Origin: Loktanella sp. Alg231-35
Lineage (GTDB): Bacteria > Pseudomonadota > Alphaproteobacteria > Rhodobacterales > Rhodobacteraceae
Length of the DNA: 64,000 bases
NCBI RefSeq assembly: GCF_900143545.1
Contig: NZ_FREV01000005.1
Span: 295,463 to 359,462 of the forward strand
Reading direction: 5' to 3'
Part shown: positions 55,482 through 63,478 of the stretch, piece by piece
Layout: each line of letters begins with the position of its first letter
How positions within the stretch are numbered: the first letter of the stretch is position 1
Program-made: the position numbers and the translations under genes
The notes under the pieces: model-generated
Databases searched by the model: none
Seen by the model: only the letters and a program-made list of their open reading frames with translations
Told to the model about the DNA's origin: nothing

Positions 55482-56701
55482 GCTATGACATCGCAAAAAT
55501 CCGCAGCGATTTTCCCATTCTTGGCCGCGAGGTGAATGGCAAGCCGCTGGTCTACCTTGACAATGGGGCCTCTGCGCAGAAACCGCAGGCAGTGATTGAT
55601 GCGGTGACGCGCGGCTATGCCGAAGAATACGCCAATGTGCATCGGGGTCTGCACTACCTCAGCAATCTGGCGACCGAGAAATACGAAGGTGTGCGCGGGA
55701 TCATCGCGCGGTTCCTGAATGCGCCGTCCGAGGATGATATCATCATCAACTCCGGAACCACAGAAGGCATCAATATGGTCGCCTACAGCTGGGCCATGCC
55801 GCGGCTGGAACCGGGCGATGAGATCGTGCTGTCGATCATGGAGCATCACGCCAATATCGTGCCCTGGCATTTTCTGCGCGAACGGCAGGGTGTAGTGATC
55901 AAATGGGTGGATGTGGATGCCAATGGCGATCTTGATCCGCAACAGGTGATTGACGCCATCGGACCGAAAACCAAACTGGTCGCAGTCACCCATATGTCCA
56001 ATGTTCTGGGCACAGTTGTCGACGTGAAAGCGATCACTGCCGGGGCGCATGCAAAGGGTGTCCCGGTTCTGGTGGATGGCAGCCAGTCGGCAGTTCATAT
56101 GCCGGTTGATGTGGCCGATATCGGGTGTGATTTTTATGCGATCACCGGGCATAAACTTTATGGGCCATCAAGCTCTGGCGCGATCTATGTGCGCAAGGAA
56201 CGGATGGTTGAAATGCGTCCCTTCATGGGTGGCGGCGACATGATCCGCGAGGTCACACGCGACGCTGTCACTTGGAATGATCCGCCGATGAAGTTTGAGG
56301 CGGGCACACCGGGGATCGTGCAGACCATCGGGTTGGGGGTGGCGCTGGACTATATGATGGACGTGGGGTTGGACAATATTGCGGCCCATGAAAAAGCACT
56401 CTGCGACTACGCGCGCACGCGGCTTGACGGGCTGAACTGGCTCAACGTGCAGGGGACGTCTGCCACCAAAGGGGCGATATTTTCGTTCACCCTGGATGGT
56501 GCGGCACACGCCCATGACATCTCGACCGTGCTCGACAAAAAGGGTGTCGCCGTGCGGGCCGGGACCCATTGTGCGATGCCCCTTTTGGAGCATATGGGCG
56601 TGGGGGCCACCTGCCGGGCGTCATTTGCCATGTATAACAGCACCGACGAGGTAGATGTGCTGGTTGATGCGCTAGAACTGTGCCACGATCTTTTTAGTTA
56701 G
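55478..56701 (+). CDS. sufS: SufS-type cysteine desulfurase
   Basis: A 407-residue group II cysteine desulfurase. The PLP lysine lies in ITGHKLYGPSSSG near residue 226, and the active cysteine in RAGTHCAMPL near residue 366. SufS passes sulfur to SufE/SufU and then to SufB. The start overlaps the Yip1 gene by 4 bases. No sufE, sufA or sufT follows: the operon stops at a hairpin next to a tRNA and accessory DNA. Confidence 0.96.
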   Translation: MSYDIAKIRSDFPILGREVNGKPLVYLDNGASAQKPQAVIDAVTRGYAEEYANVHRGLHYLSNLATEKYEGVRGIIARFLNAPSEDDIIINSGTTEGINMVAYSWAMPRLEPGDEIVLSIMEHHANIVPWHFLRERQGVVIKWVDVDANGDLDPQQVIDAIGPKTKLVAVTHMSNVLGTVVDVKAITAGAHAKGVPVLVDGSQSAVHMPVDVADIGCDFYAITGHKLYGPSSSGAIYVRKERMVEMRPFMGGGDMIREVTRDAVTWNDPPMKFEAGTPGIVQTIGLGVALDYMMDVGLDNIAAHEKALCDYARTRLDGLNWLNVQGTSATKGAIFSFTLDGAAHAHDISTVLDKKGVAVRAGTHCAMPLLEHMGVGATCRASFAMYNSTDEVDVLVDALELCHDLFS

Positions 56702-56719
56702 GTGGATCGGGATCCACCT
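56700..56719 (+). terminator. Hairpin at the end of sufS (possible terminator)
   Basis: A 9-bp inverted repeat, AGGTGGATC/GATCCACCT with a GG centre, begins at the sufS stop codon. No T-run follows, so it may be a weak terminator or an mRNA-end stabiliser. Confidence 0.45.
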
Positions 56720-56771
56720 TACAGACTTTGCCGTTGCGAGCGCTGTTTGTCGCAGCTATAGACGGCCCTAC

Positions 56772-56823
<52 letters not shown>

Positions 56824-56950
56824 TCTGGTTGTGCTAAGGGGTGCCGAAGAAAAGTGATTGTGAAACAAAGGCTTGGGCGGATACTCGGATCGCCCTTCAA
56901 ACTGGCCGTAAGTTCGCGTAAGCACTGCGTAAGCAGTAGGACTAAATAGA

Positions 56951-57027
56951 GCACCCGTAGCTCAGCTGGATAGAGTGTCGGCCTCCGAAGCCGAAGGTCA
57001 CAGGTTCGAATCCTGTCGGGTGCGCCA
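56951..57027 (+). tRNA. tRNA-Arg (anticodon CCG), CCA encoded
   Basis: A complete 77-base cloverleaf. Acceptor GCACCCG/CGGGTGC, D-arm, anticodon stem TCGGC/GCCGA with loop CTCCGAA (anticodon CCG), T-arm ACAGG-TTCGAAT-CCTGT, discriminator G and encoded CCA. It reads CGG arginine codons. A truncated copy of the same tRNA lies 179 bases upstream. Confidence 0.97.
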
Positions 57028-57736
57028 TTTTCTAAACAAAATCAATATATTGCGATTCTAGTCACTTCGAGAGTCAGCGCTTTCGTGCTGCTTACGTATC
57101 CTGGATCTGCCTTATTGCATCAATGCGAGGTATTACTTGGATGCAAAGCACCTCAACAACTCGCAGTAACGAAAACCGACATCCTTGCGGTCAGCAGCTT
57201 CCATCGACTTGGGCTCTGCATACACTTTCGCTCAGAAACGCAAGAGCGGCGGGTCAGCGATAAGGCGTCGTCCACTGAGATAAGGATGAAGTTGCAAGAC
57301 GCGGACAAAACGGACTTGAGCAGTTGCCGCTATTGCTGACGCAGCATGGCTTTGCGAGCGCAGCAAAGTTGCTAGCTCAACGCAGAGCATGTCACCGAAG
57401 CGATCATTGAACGTGGTGAGAATCCCCAACCCTATGGCGTCCGGTTAGGCGTGTGTTGCGTTAGCTAACGCTTGAAACTGAATGCCTGCAAAGTCCCGCG
57501 CAGCGGGAATCTGATCACTCAAATTGTTGCAAGTTAGACGAACGGCGGCTTTCGGGAAGGCGGTTGGTTAGAATTGCTACCCTCCGAAATTCGGCTTTGG
57601 GCCGTCCCTGCTGGCATAACGCTCGACGTCGGTTGAACATGCTGCGACAGATCTAGTGGCGGCACTGAGCCCAAAGCGACTGGTTAAGATGTCACCAGAA
57701 ACTTGTCTCCAACACTAATACTGGTCATGTTTAGGG
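57028..57736. other. Non-coding, repeat-rich decayed region
   Basis: This 709-base stretch holds no supported gene. It contains a perfect 14-bp palindrome, GCGTTAGCTAACGC (57,458-57,471), and a TCCCGC-GCA-GCGGGA hairpin (57,494-57,508). TCGGCTTTGGGCCGTCC (57,591-57,607) recurs, with one change, at 58,185. A short open frame at 57,085-57,339 has no ribosome-binding site and is probably accidental. Confidence 0.6.
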
Positions 57737-58066
57737 ATGTCTTTGTTCCTATCACCCCACAAGGTAGAGCTTTCGATGGCGGCACGTGAAAAGATCATAG
57801 CTGACCACTGGCGATCCCCTCCTTCTGGTCAAATAGCTTCCCTTTTTTACTTCCACAAATCCACACACAAGTCCGCAACTGGCGAGATTCTATCACTAAA
57901 GCAAAACCAGTTCGGGTGGGGCGCTCATTGGACTTCAGATATTCTCGAAGATGATATCTGGGATATTGAAGGACATCAGTTCGTCGTTCAGGACGGCAGG
58001 TGGGAAGAAGATGACAAGCTTCGCTTAGACGTGACTGAAGGGCAGTTTCATATGGAGCGTCTATAA
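57737..58066 (+). CDS. Hypothetical protein (109 aa)
   Basis: A protein of up to 109 residues with no domain I recognise. Aromatic and acidic residues are dense in the second half (WGAHWTSDILEDDIWDIEGH). The start is unclear: ATG 57,737 or ATG 57,776 (MAAREKIIADHW). No signal peptide or membrane helix. It stands alone in decayed accessory DNA, so it could be a gene remnant. Confidence 0.45.
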   Translation: MSLFLSPHKVELSMAAREKIIADHWRSPPSGQIASLFYFHKSTHKSATGEILSLKQNQFGWGAHWTSDILEDDIWDIEGHQFVVQDGRWEEDDKLRLDVTEGQFHMERL

Positions 58067-58418
58067 GCGCATCTCGTCCGCTTCGTCCCGCGATCTGTAA
58101 GTTCAGCCAAACTAAGATTGTGCGCCCGCAGCGAATGACCGGAAAGCGGGCTGCGATTGCAGCATCCGATGGACGGGCTCAAGGTCGGCTCTGGGCCGTC
58201 CCCGACGGCTAGACGAACGCGGTTGCAGTTTCTATCGTAAAACTTCTCAGCTTTAACTTCCGTTCAGTGAGACAACTTCATCGCAAGCGCACCCGGCGCG
58301 TGTCGGAAACTGCACCAAGCTTTCGTGAATCCTCAAATTATGCTATCATTACACCATTCTTAACGGCCCACTTTATTCCGGGCAGCATTTTACTCTGCCT
58401 TCGCAAGAGGTTATTTCT
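58067..58418. other. Intergenic region upstream of the two-gene module
   Basis: 352 bases without a supported gene. It carries the left copy of a diverged direct repeat (58,088-58,169) and a TCGGCTCTGGGCCGTCC element (58,185-58,201). The last ~130 bases before ATG 58,419 are more AT-rich and probably hold the promoter; an AAGAGG ribosome-binding site precedes the ATG. Confidence 0.6.
58088..58169 (+). repeat. Diverged direct repeat, left copy
   Basis: Aligns without gaps to 63,371-63,452; I count 57 of 82 identical positions. The first 11 bases, CCGCGATCTGT, are identical, and the right end GGGCTGCGA(T/C)(T/C)GCAGCAT(C/T)CGA is nearly so. It lies upstream of the 1237-residue gene in the same orientation as the right copy. 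Confidence 0.7.
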
Positions 58419-61400
58419 ATGTCTGATTCCAGCAGCGAACCGCCGCGCATTACGCTTTCTATTCCCGACAACCTGACCGATCGTCGCCTTTCCGGCGACA
58501 TCTCGGCAACAATCAGCGCTGCTGGCTCCGACATCAATGTGCCGCTCAAAACCGAGCAGGAAAAGCTAAAAGATTTACGCAAAGGCGTGGGGATCGCGCT
58601 GTCGGCGGATGCCCTGAGCGAGCTTGTTGATGCGCGCATTCAGTCAACCGGCCAAATCTTCCGCCAACTCGACACGGTCCGCGAAGATCTTGCGGGTGGT
58701 TTTCTTGGGGCGGTCGTTCCCACGCTGGCACCCAAGCTCCGCGGAGAGTTGATCAACCCTGATGGTACCCCGGCCGAACGCGTGATTGTCGAGGTGCTAC
58801 GACCTACTTTCACCAGCAATGAGGGGATCGACAACGATGGTTTCTCATGGGCTGTCAAAAAGGCAGTTACGGATAAACGCGGTGTCTTTTCACTTGATCT
58901 GCCCAACCTGCGTTTGCCGCAGAATGGTTTGACGATCCGCATCAGAGGGCAAAACACCACCCTGACGGAAGACGTACCGCGGGTCGATGCACTTGATGGC
59001 GAACTGGGGCTTGTCGTGCTGGGCCGCACAGTTTTGCCTTTGCAGCAATCCATTGTCGGAGAGCTCGCAGACCTTTTTCCGGTAGACCCGGAGGATGCGG
59101 AAGAAAGCATCACGGATTTTATAGGTAGTCAGGCGCCCATCGTGTTGGGCGAAGGCGACTGCGCCTCGGAATACCGCACTGAGGGCGGCACGGTATCACG
59201 GCGGCGATACTCAGTGGTCTACAGGCTGATCGACCCGCTGGTTGGGCCCAAGAACATTACACGCACCCGGATCGTCGGCGGCAATCGTTTCAGCGCAACA
59301 ATCCCCGGTGTGACCTTTGCGCAAGCCGAGCTTTCTGCTGAAACGCTATTGACCGCGTTCAACAACGACGGTGGCGAGTGGGACTTCCGTGACCGGATTC
59401 CAATCGATGAGCCGATTGATATCGAAGACTTTTTTGAAGACATGGAGAAAAGCCCACAAAATGTGCCCAAGGCCTCCAGTCTGGCACTCGGTTATGTCGC
59501 CAAGATGCGATCAACGGCCGTGCATGCGGGCATGTCGCTGGGGCGACTAGTCTATTCGCTGCCACTGGCGCCGGGCGAAGAACAACGCATCGTCGTATCT
59601 GAACAGCGCGAAAGGCTGACGGTGCGCGAACGCGAAAGCCTAACTTTCGAAGAGGCGCAGGAATTCGACGAGGCACGCGATACCTCGTTCAACAGCACTT
59701 TTGATAGCGCATTGGACGAGGTGATCAGCGGAAGTTCGTCGTTTTCGACAGAAGCATTCTCCAAGAGCTTTGGCGGTGCGGGTGGTATCGGAGGCGGGCT
59801 CTTTGGTGGCATCGGGGCGATTGTCGGCGGTGTCGGGTTCAGCGGCGCGCGGGCAAGCTCCAATTCGTCGGGTAACTCGTCCAGCACACAGAACACATCG
59901 CGCGATTTTCTGTCCGAAACCCATGAGACATTCTCGGCTGCACTTGAACGCAGTGCCTCGGTCAAACGGACATCGTCACGCACCAGCGTGCGCACTGCGA
60001 CAGCGACCGACCGGCGCACGGCCACAACCAAATTCGTTGCCAACCGAAACCATTGTCACGCGATGACGATGCAATGGTTTGAGGTGCTGCGTGACTTTTC
60101 AATGGAAACCCGGATCGAAGGGGTGCAGCTGGTTGTCTTTGTGCCGATGCAGCTGATCCGCTTTCGCCGATCTGGGCAAACAGACCAACTGCCCGCGAAC
60201 ATTACACGATCCAGCCTGCTGGATCGCTACAAGGTCATCCTGCGCCACGCCGATGTGTTCCGCCGGGCGTTCCGCAACCGGCGTCGGTTCCGTACTGCGC
60301 TGAAGTTGCTGGAAGAGTTTATTGCCGACAAGGATGCAACGCCCCAAACTGCGGCAGGTGTTGCGCAGGACATCGTTACGTTTGAGGCCGAAGGCACATT
60401 CATGCCCAACGACGATATCTCTGCGGTCATATTCACGCAGGATGGCGACCGTGTTGGCCCGGTTCCTTTGTCCGGGTCCCCAATCGATGTCGACAGCCAT
60501 TATGATCTGCCCGCAGAGACGCGTGAAAACCTGTTTGTCCGTCTGGCCGATGTGCGGCGCGACCCGACCAAGCGGCGGACCTACACAGGCTCTGTTGCCC
60601 TGCCGCGCTCGGTCGAACGATCCGACATCGCCCGCATCGAACTGCGCCGCAGAACCGGTAGCTTTGCCTACTCTTTCTACACCGGCCCGGATGCGTTGAA
60701 CGTCTTTAATATCTGGGAGCATTTGGCCAATCTTGAAGACGCAGACGACCTTGACCGGGCCACGCGTAACATCAACCGCAGCCTGCATACGACGATCTCA
60801 GGCTCGGACTTTGACGATGTTGTCGGTCCGGCGATGATCAGCGAATTCGATGCGCGGATGAACGAGAATGCCGAAACCATTGTTGACGATAACACGTTTC
60901 AGGCGCTGCCACAGACACTGCCCTTTTCCGTGCAAGAGGTGCCGGATGTCCTGTCCAGACGCGATCTGCGCCGGATCGAAGAGATGTACCAGCATGTCGT
61001 CGCAAATACCGCGCGCTATTCGCGGGCCATTTGGGCCAGCATGTCCGATCAGGAACGCGCGATATTGCTTGAACGGTTCACCATAGGCGTGCCCGAAGGC
61101 GGGCTTGATGATCCATCAAGCGAGGTTTCGCTGCTGAGTGCGGTGCAAAACAAGGTTCTGGGGTTCTACGGCAATGCGATGATTATGCCGTTCTCGATCC
61201 CGCCGGACCTTGCGGAAAGCATGGAGATCACGACTGGTGACATTCAGGACAGCCTGCTTGCATTCCACCGAGAGGATTTCCGCCCGCCAAGGCGAACAAT
61301 TTCACTGCCGACCAAAGGCTTGCTTGGCGAAGCGGTACTGGGTCGCTGCAATTCCTGCGAGATGATCGATCATCGGCGTTTCTGGAATTGGCAGGATAGC

Positions 61401-62132
61401 CCGACGCCTCCGCCAGTGGGTGATCCGCCGGTGTTGCCTGCTGATAGCGATGCAATTTTCGGAACGCGTGCGCCGTCCGATCTGCCCAATAATCAGCCAG
61501 CCAACACGCTGACGATTGCGGGCGGTGACATCGGCACCGGTCAGGCCGTGCCAACATCGCAACTGGCGGAAATCCTCAAGGCAGCACCCGATCTTGCCCG
61601 CGCCGGTGCCGATTTGACCGGGCTGAAAGAGCTACAGGCGCAACTGGCGCTTGAAACGCAATCGGTCGCGGCAGGTCGTGACAAGGCCATTGATACGGCC
61701 ACCGATCTGACAAAGGATCTGGTCGGCAAGGCGACTGAACTGGCGGGCAAAGGCCAAGCAGCGGCCGCGGCGAAAAAAGAGGAGGATGCCAAGAAAGCGG
61801 CCGCCAAAAAGAAAGCGTCAGATGATAGCAACGCCGCCAAGATCAAGGGGTTTCAGGATATCGCCAAGAATGCCGATGGTGTTTCGGCCCTTGTTGGTGG
61901 TCGGCCAGAGGCCAACCGGGCCGCCTTTGTCCAGAACCTCTTCAAGGACTTCCCCGGCGGCCCAACGGCGTTGGCAAATCCTGCCAACACACTGCTTTTG
62001 GCGCAACTTTTTGGTGGGTTTACGAAGACGAACACTGAAGCCGATCCCGGTAGTCAGTCCGAGAGTGGAAGTGAGGCTATTCTGACTTTCCTGAACGGCC
62101 TAAGTACTCCAGCGGAGGAAGATAATGAGTGA
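58419..62132 (+). CDS. Large unrecognised multidomain protein (1237 aa)
   Basis: No signal peptide is seen, so cytoplasmic or exported by another route. About residues 103-200 look like a transthyretin/carboxypeptidase-regulatory-like beta domain (LRGELINPDGTPAERVIVEV). Around 375-435 lies a charged helix after SLPLAPGEEQRIVVSEQRE. Residues ~450-495 are a Gly/Ser stretch with glycine-zipper spacing (GGIGGGLFGGIGAIVGGV). A conserved-looking NRNHCHAMTMQWFEVLRDF sits near 542-560, and a GRCNSCEM Cys pair near 975. Pro-rich and Ala/Lys coiled segments close the protein (~1108-1135). ATG 58,419 has AAGAGG upstream. The family is unknown to me. Confidence 0.85.
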   Translation: MSDSSSEPPRITLSIPDNLTDRRLSGDISATISAAGSDINVPLKTEQEKLKDLRKGVGIALSADALSELVDARIQSTGQIFRQLDTVREDLAGGFLGAVVPTLAPKLRGELINPDGTPAERVIVEVLRPTFTSNEGIDNDGFSWAVKKAVTDKRGVFSLDLPNLRLPQNGLTIRIRGQNTTLTEDVPRVDALDGELGLVVLGRTVLPLQQSIVGELADLFPVDPEDAEESITDFIGSQAPIVLGEGDCASEYRTEGGTVSRRRYSVVYRLIDPLVGPKNITRTRIVGGNRFSATIPGVTFAQAELSAETLLTAFNNDGGEWDFRDRIPIDEPIDIEDFFEDMEKSPQNVPKASSLALGYVAKMRSTAVHAGMSLGRLVYSLPLAPGEEQRIVVSEQRERLTVRERESLTFEEAQEFDEARDTSFNSTFDSALDEVISGSSSFSTEAFSKSFGGAGGIGGGLFGGIGAIVGGVGFSGARASSNSSGNSSSTQNTSRDFLSETHETFSAALERSASVKRTSSRTSVRTATATDRRTATTKFVANRNHCHAMTMQWFEVLRDFSMETRIEGVQLVVFVPMQLIRFRRSGQTDQLPANITRSSLLDRYKVILRHADVFRRAFRNRRRFRTALKLLEEFIADKDATPQTAAGVAQDIVTFEAEGTFMPNDDISAVIFTQDGDRVGPVPLSGSPIDVDSHYDLPAETRENLFVRLADVRRDPTKRRTYTGSVALPRSVERSDIARIELRRRTGSFAYSFYTGPDALNVFNIWEHLANLEDADDLDRATRNINRSLHTTISGSDFDDVVGPAMISEFDARMNENAETIVDDNTFQALPQTLPFSVQEVPDVLSRRDLRRIEEMYQHVVANTARYSRAIWASMSDQERAILLERFTIGVPEGGLDDPSSEVSLLSAVQNKVLGFYGNAMIMPFSIPPDLAESMEITTGDIQDSLLAFHREDFRPPRRTISLPTKGLLGEAVLGRCNSCEMIDHRRFWNWQDSPTPPPVGDPPVLPADSDAIFGTRAPSDLPNNQPANTLTIAGGDIGTGQAVPTSQLAEILKAAPDLARAGADLTGLKELQAQLALETQSVAAGRDKAIDTATDLTKDLVGKATELAGKGQAAAAAKKEEDAKKAAAKKKASDDSNAAKIKGFQDIAKNADGVSALVGGRPEANRAAFVQNLFKDFPGGPTALANPANTLLLAQLFGGFTKTNTEADPGSQSESGSEAILTFLNGLSTPAEEDNE

Positions 62133-63123
62133 TACAACAACCAACCCGCCCGCCACATCAAGCATCGAAGATGATCTGGCCCAAGCGATCATCGGTATCC
62201 TTGAGACCACCAATTCGCCCGCGATTCAACGCGCGCGCGAGGTTATCGCCCACAGGCTCGCCATCTCGGGTGATGTCGCGCCATCGCGCGTTCCAGCGCC
62301 GCGCAACATCACGGAAATCGGCGGATATATCAACCTGCTGAGCGAGTATGGTGAGGTAGAACAGCGCTCTCGCTTGATTGCCGCAGCACTGGGTATTGCT
62401 GGGCCGCAGCTTTCACTGCCGCAACCGGGTGCATTGCCGCCGATGTCCTTTGTTTCGCGAGAGGGCGCGCGCCCTGCAGGACCGCGGCAGGCGAGTTTCC
62501 CATTGTCCTACACCATTCGCAGCGACTTCATCCCGACGTTTGATAACGCGTTGGAAGAGGTCGCGATGCGTGGTGGTGCGGTGCCAATCTTGACGCCAGC
62601 GCGGGTTTTGCCCGCGGCGGGCGGTCAATTGCCCGAGGCTGGTACCGGCCAACTACACCTGATCGGGCGGACACTTAGTATTGCGCCGACTGCCGCTCTG
62701 CGTGCAGTTGCGACAGATCCTTTGTCGCTCAGCCGACCGACGCCAGGTGGCGGATTTGAGGTGTTGGCACGTGTGATCGATGCGGCCGCTCCTATTGCGG
62801 GGACGATCGCCGATGACGACTGGACCAGTTGGGAATGTGACGCGGCCGCGTGCAGCGAGATCGAGACAACGGATGCCCGTTTTGTACTGACACCGATCTT
62901 GAATGCCGCTGGTTGGCATCAGGCGGCTGATCCGACGAACCCTATAAATCTCGCCGACCCCGGCACTTGGGCTGGTTGGCGCAACATCACCGGTCTGGTT
63001 CCCGGCGTGACGCGGTACGCAGAAGAACTGCAGCTGCTCTACTCTGCTGACGCGCTGGTCGGGTCGCCGGTGTTCGAACAGTTGGACTACATCTGGACCG
63101 GAACGGGGTTCGCTGCCGCGTGA
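62125..63123 (+). CDS. Unrecognised partner protein (332 aa)
   Basis: A 332-residue protein, start MSDTTTNPPATSSIEDDL, with an AGCGGAGGAA ribosome-binding site. It overlaps the 1237-residue gene by 8 bases, so the two form one operon and are probably functional partners. No signal peptide or clear domain is seen; an N-terminal helical part (residues ~15-95) precedes a likely beta-rich part. A Cys pair (WECDAAACSE) and several Trp lie near 235-285. Function unknown. Confidence 0.82.
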   Translation: MSDTTTNPPATSSIEDDLAQAIIGILETTNSPAIQRAREVIAHRLAISGDVAPSRVPAPRNITEIGGYINLLSEYGEVEQRSRLIAAALGIAGPQLSLPQPGALPPMSFVSREGARPAGPRQASFPLSYTIRSDFIPTFDNALEEVAMRGGAVPILTPARVLPAAGGQLPEAGTGQLHLIGRTLSIAPTAALRAVATDPLSLSRPTPGGGFEVLARVIDAAAPIAGTIADDDWTSWECDAAACSEIETTDARFVLTPILNAAGWHQAADPTNPINLADPGTWAGWRNITGLVPGVTRYAEELQLLYSADALVGSPVFEQLDYIWTGTGFAAA

Positions 63124-63478
63124 GGGCGGGTATTGAAGTGGTCCCACCTTTTCAGACAGTTTTGCAGCGTTTCTAAGGTATATCGTGTTTAGGTTTCATG
63201 CTGCTTTCAGTTGTTCGATGCCTGCTGTGGTGGGCGACAGAGATAAAGATCAACAACTTCCGCGGTTCGAAATGAAGTTCCGATATCTTGTCTCGTTCAA
63301 TCCTCCCTATCAACGTTCACTGTAGGTCGTATGTGGGGCGTAGGGAGTATTACCTCAACGTCTGCATTGTCCGCGATCTGTGAGTTCGATCTGCTTTGAA
63401 TTTCGCACTCGCGGCGAAGGTCGGCAATGTGGGCTGCGACCGCAGCATTCGAGATCTCCTGCGTGTCCAGCCCCATTT
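63124..63478. other. Intergenic region between the module and the IS element
   Basis: 355 bases with no supported gene. It holds the right copy of the direct repeat (63,371-63,452). Immediately after that copy, similarity to the left copy stops, close to where the IS3 element should end (about 63,455-63,478). The remainder shows no clear structure. Confidence 0.6.
63371..63452 (+). repeat. Diverged direct repeat, right copy
   Basis: Ungapped match to 58,088-58,169 (57 of 82 positions by my count), in the same orientation. It lies between the 332-residue gene and the IS3 transposase. The similarity ends at 63,452, just before the likely IS boundary. Confidence 0.7.

Noticed and set aside
55226..56152. 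308-codon minus-strand open frame
   Set aside because: Antisense to sufS and the Yip1 gene.
57085..57339. 84-codon plus-strand open frame after tRNA-Arg
   Set aside because: No ribosome-binding site, no recognisable protein features, and it lies in repeat-rich decayed DNA.
57591..57612. Possible tRNA-like or rRNA fragment in the decayed region
   Set aside because: No cloverleaf can be drawn; the segment matches another intergenic element instead.
63124..63370. Remnant of a second transposase before the IS3 element
   Set aside because: A short frame ending in IEQLKAA is interrupted by stops within about 15 codons, and no transposase motif is seen.
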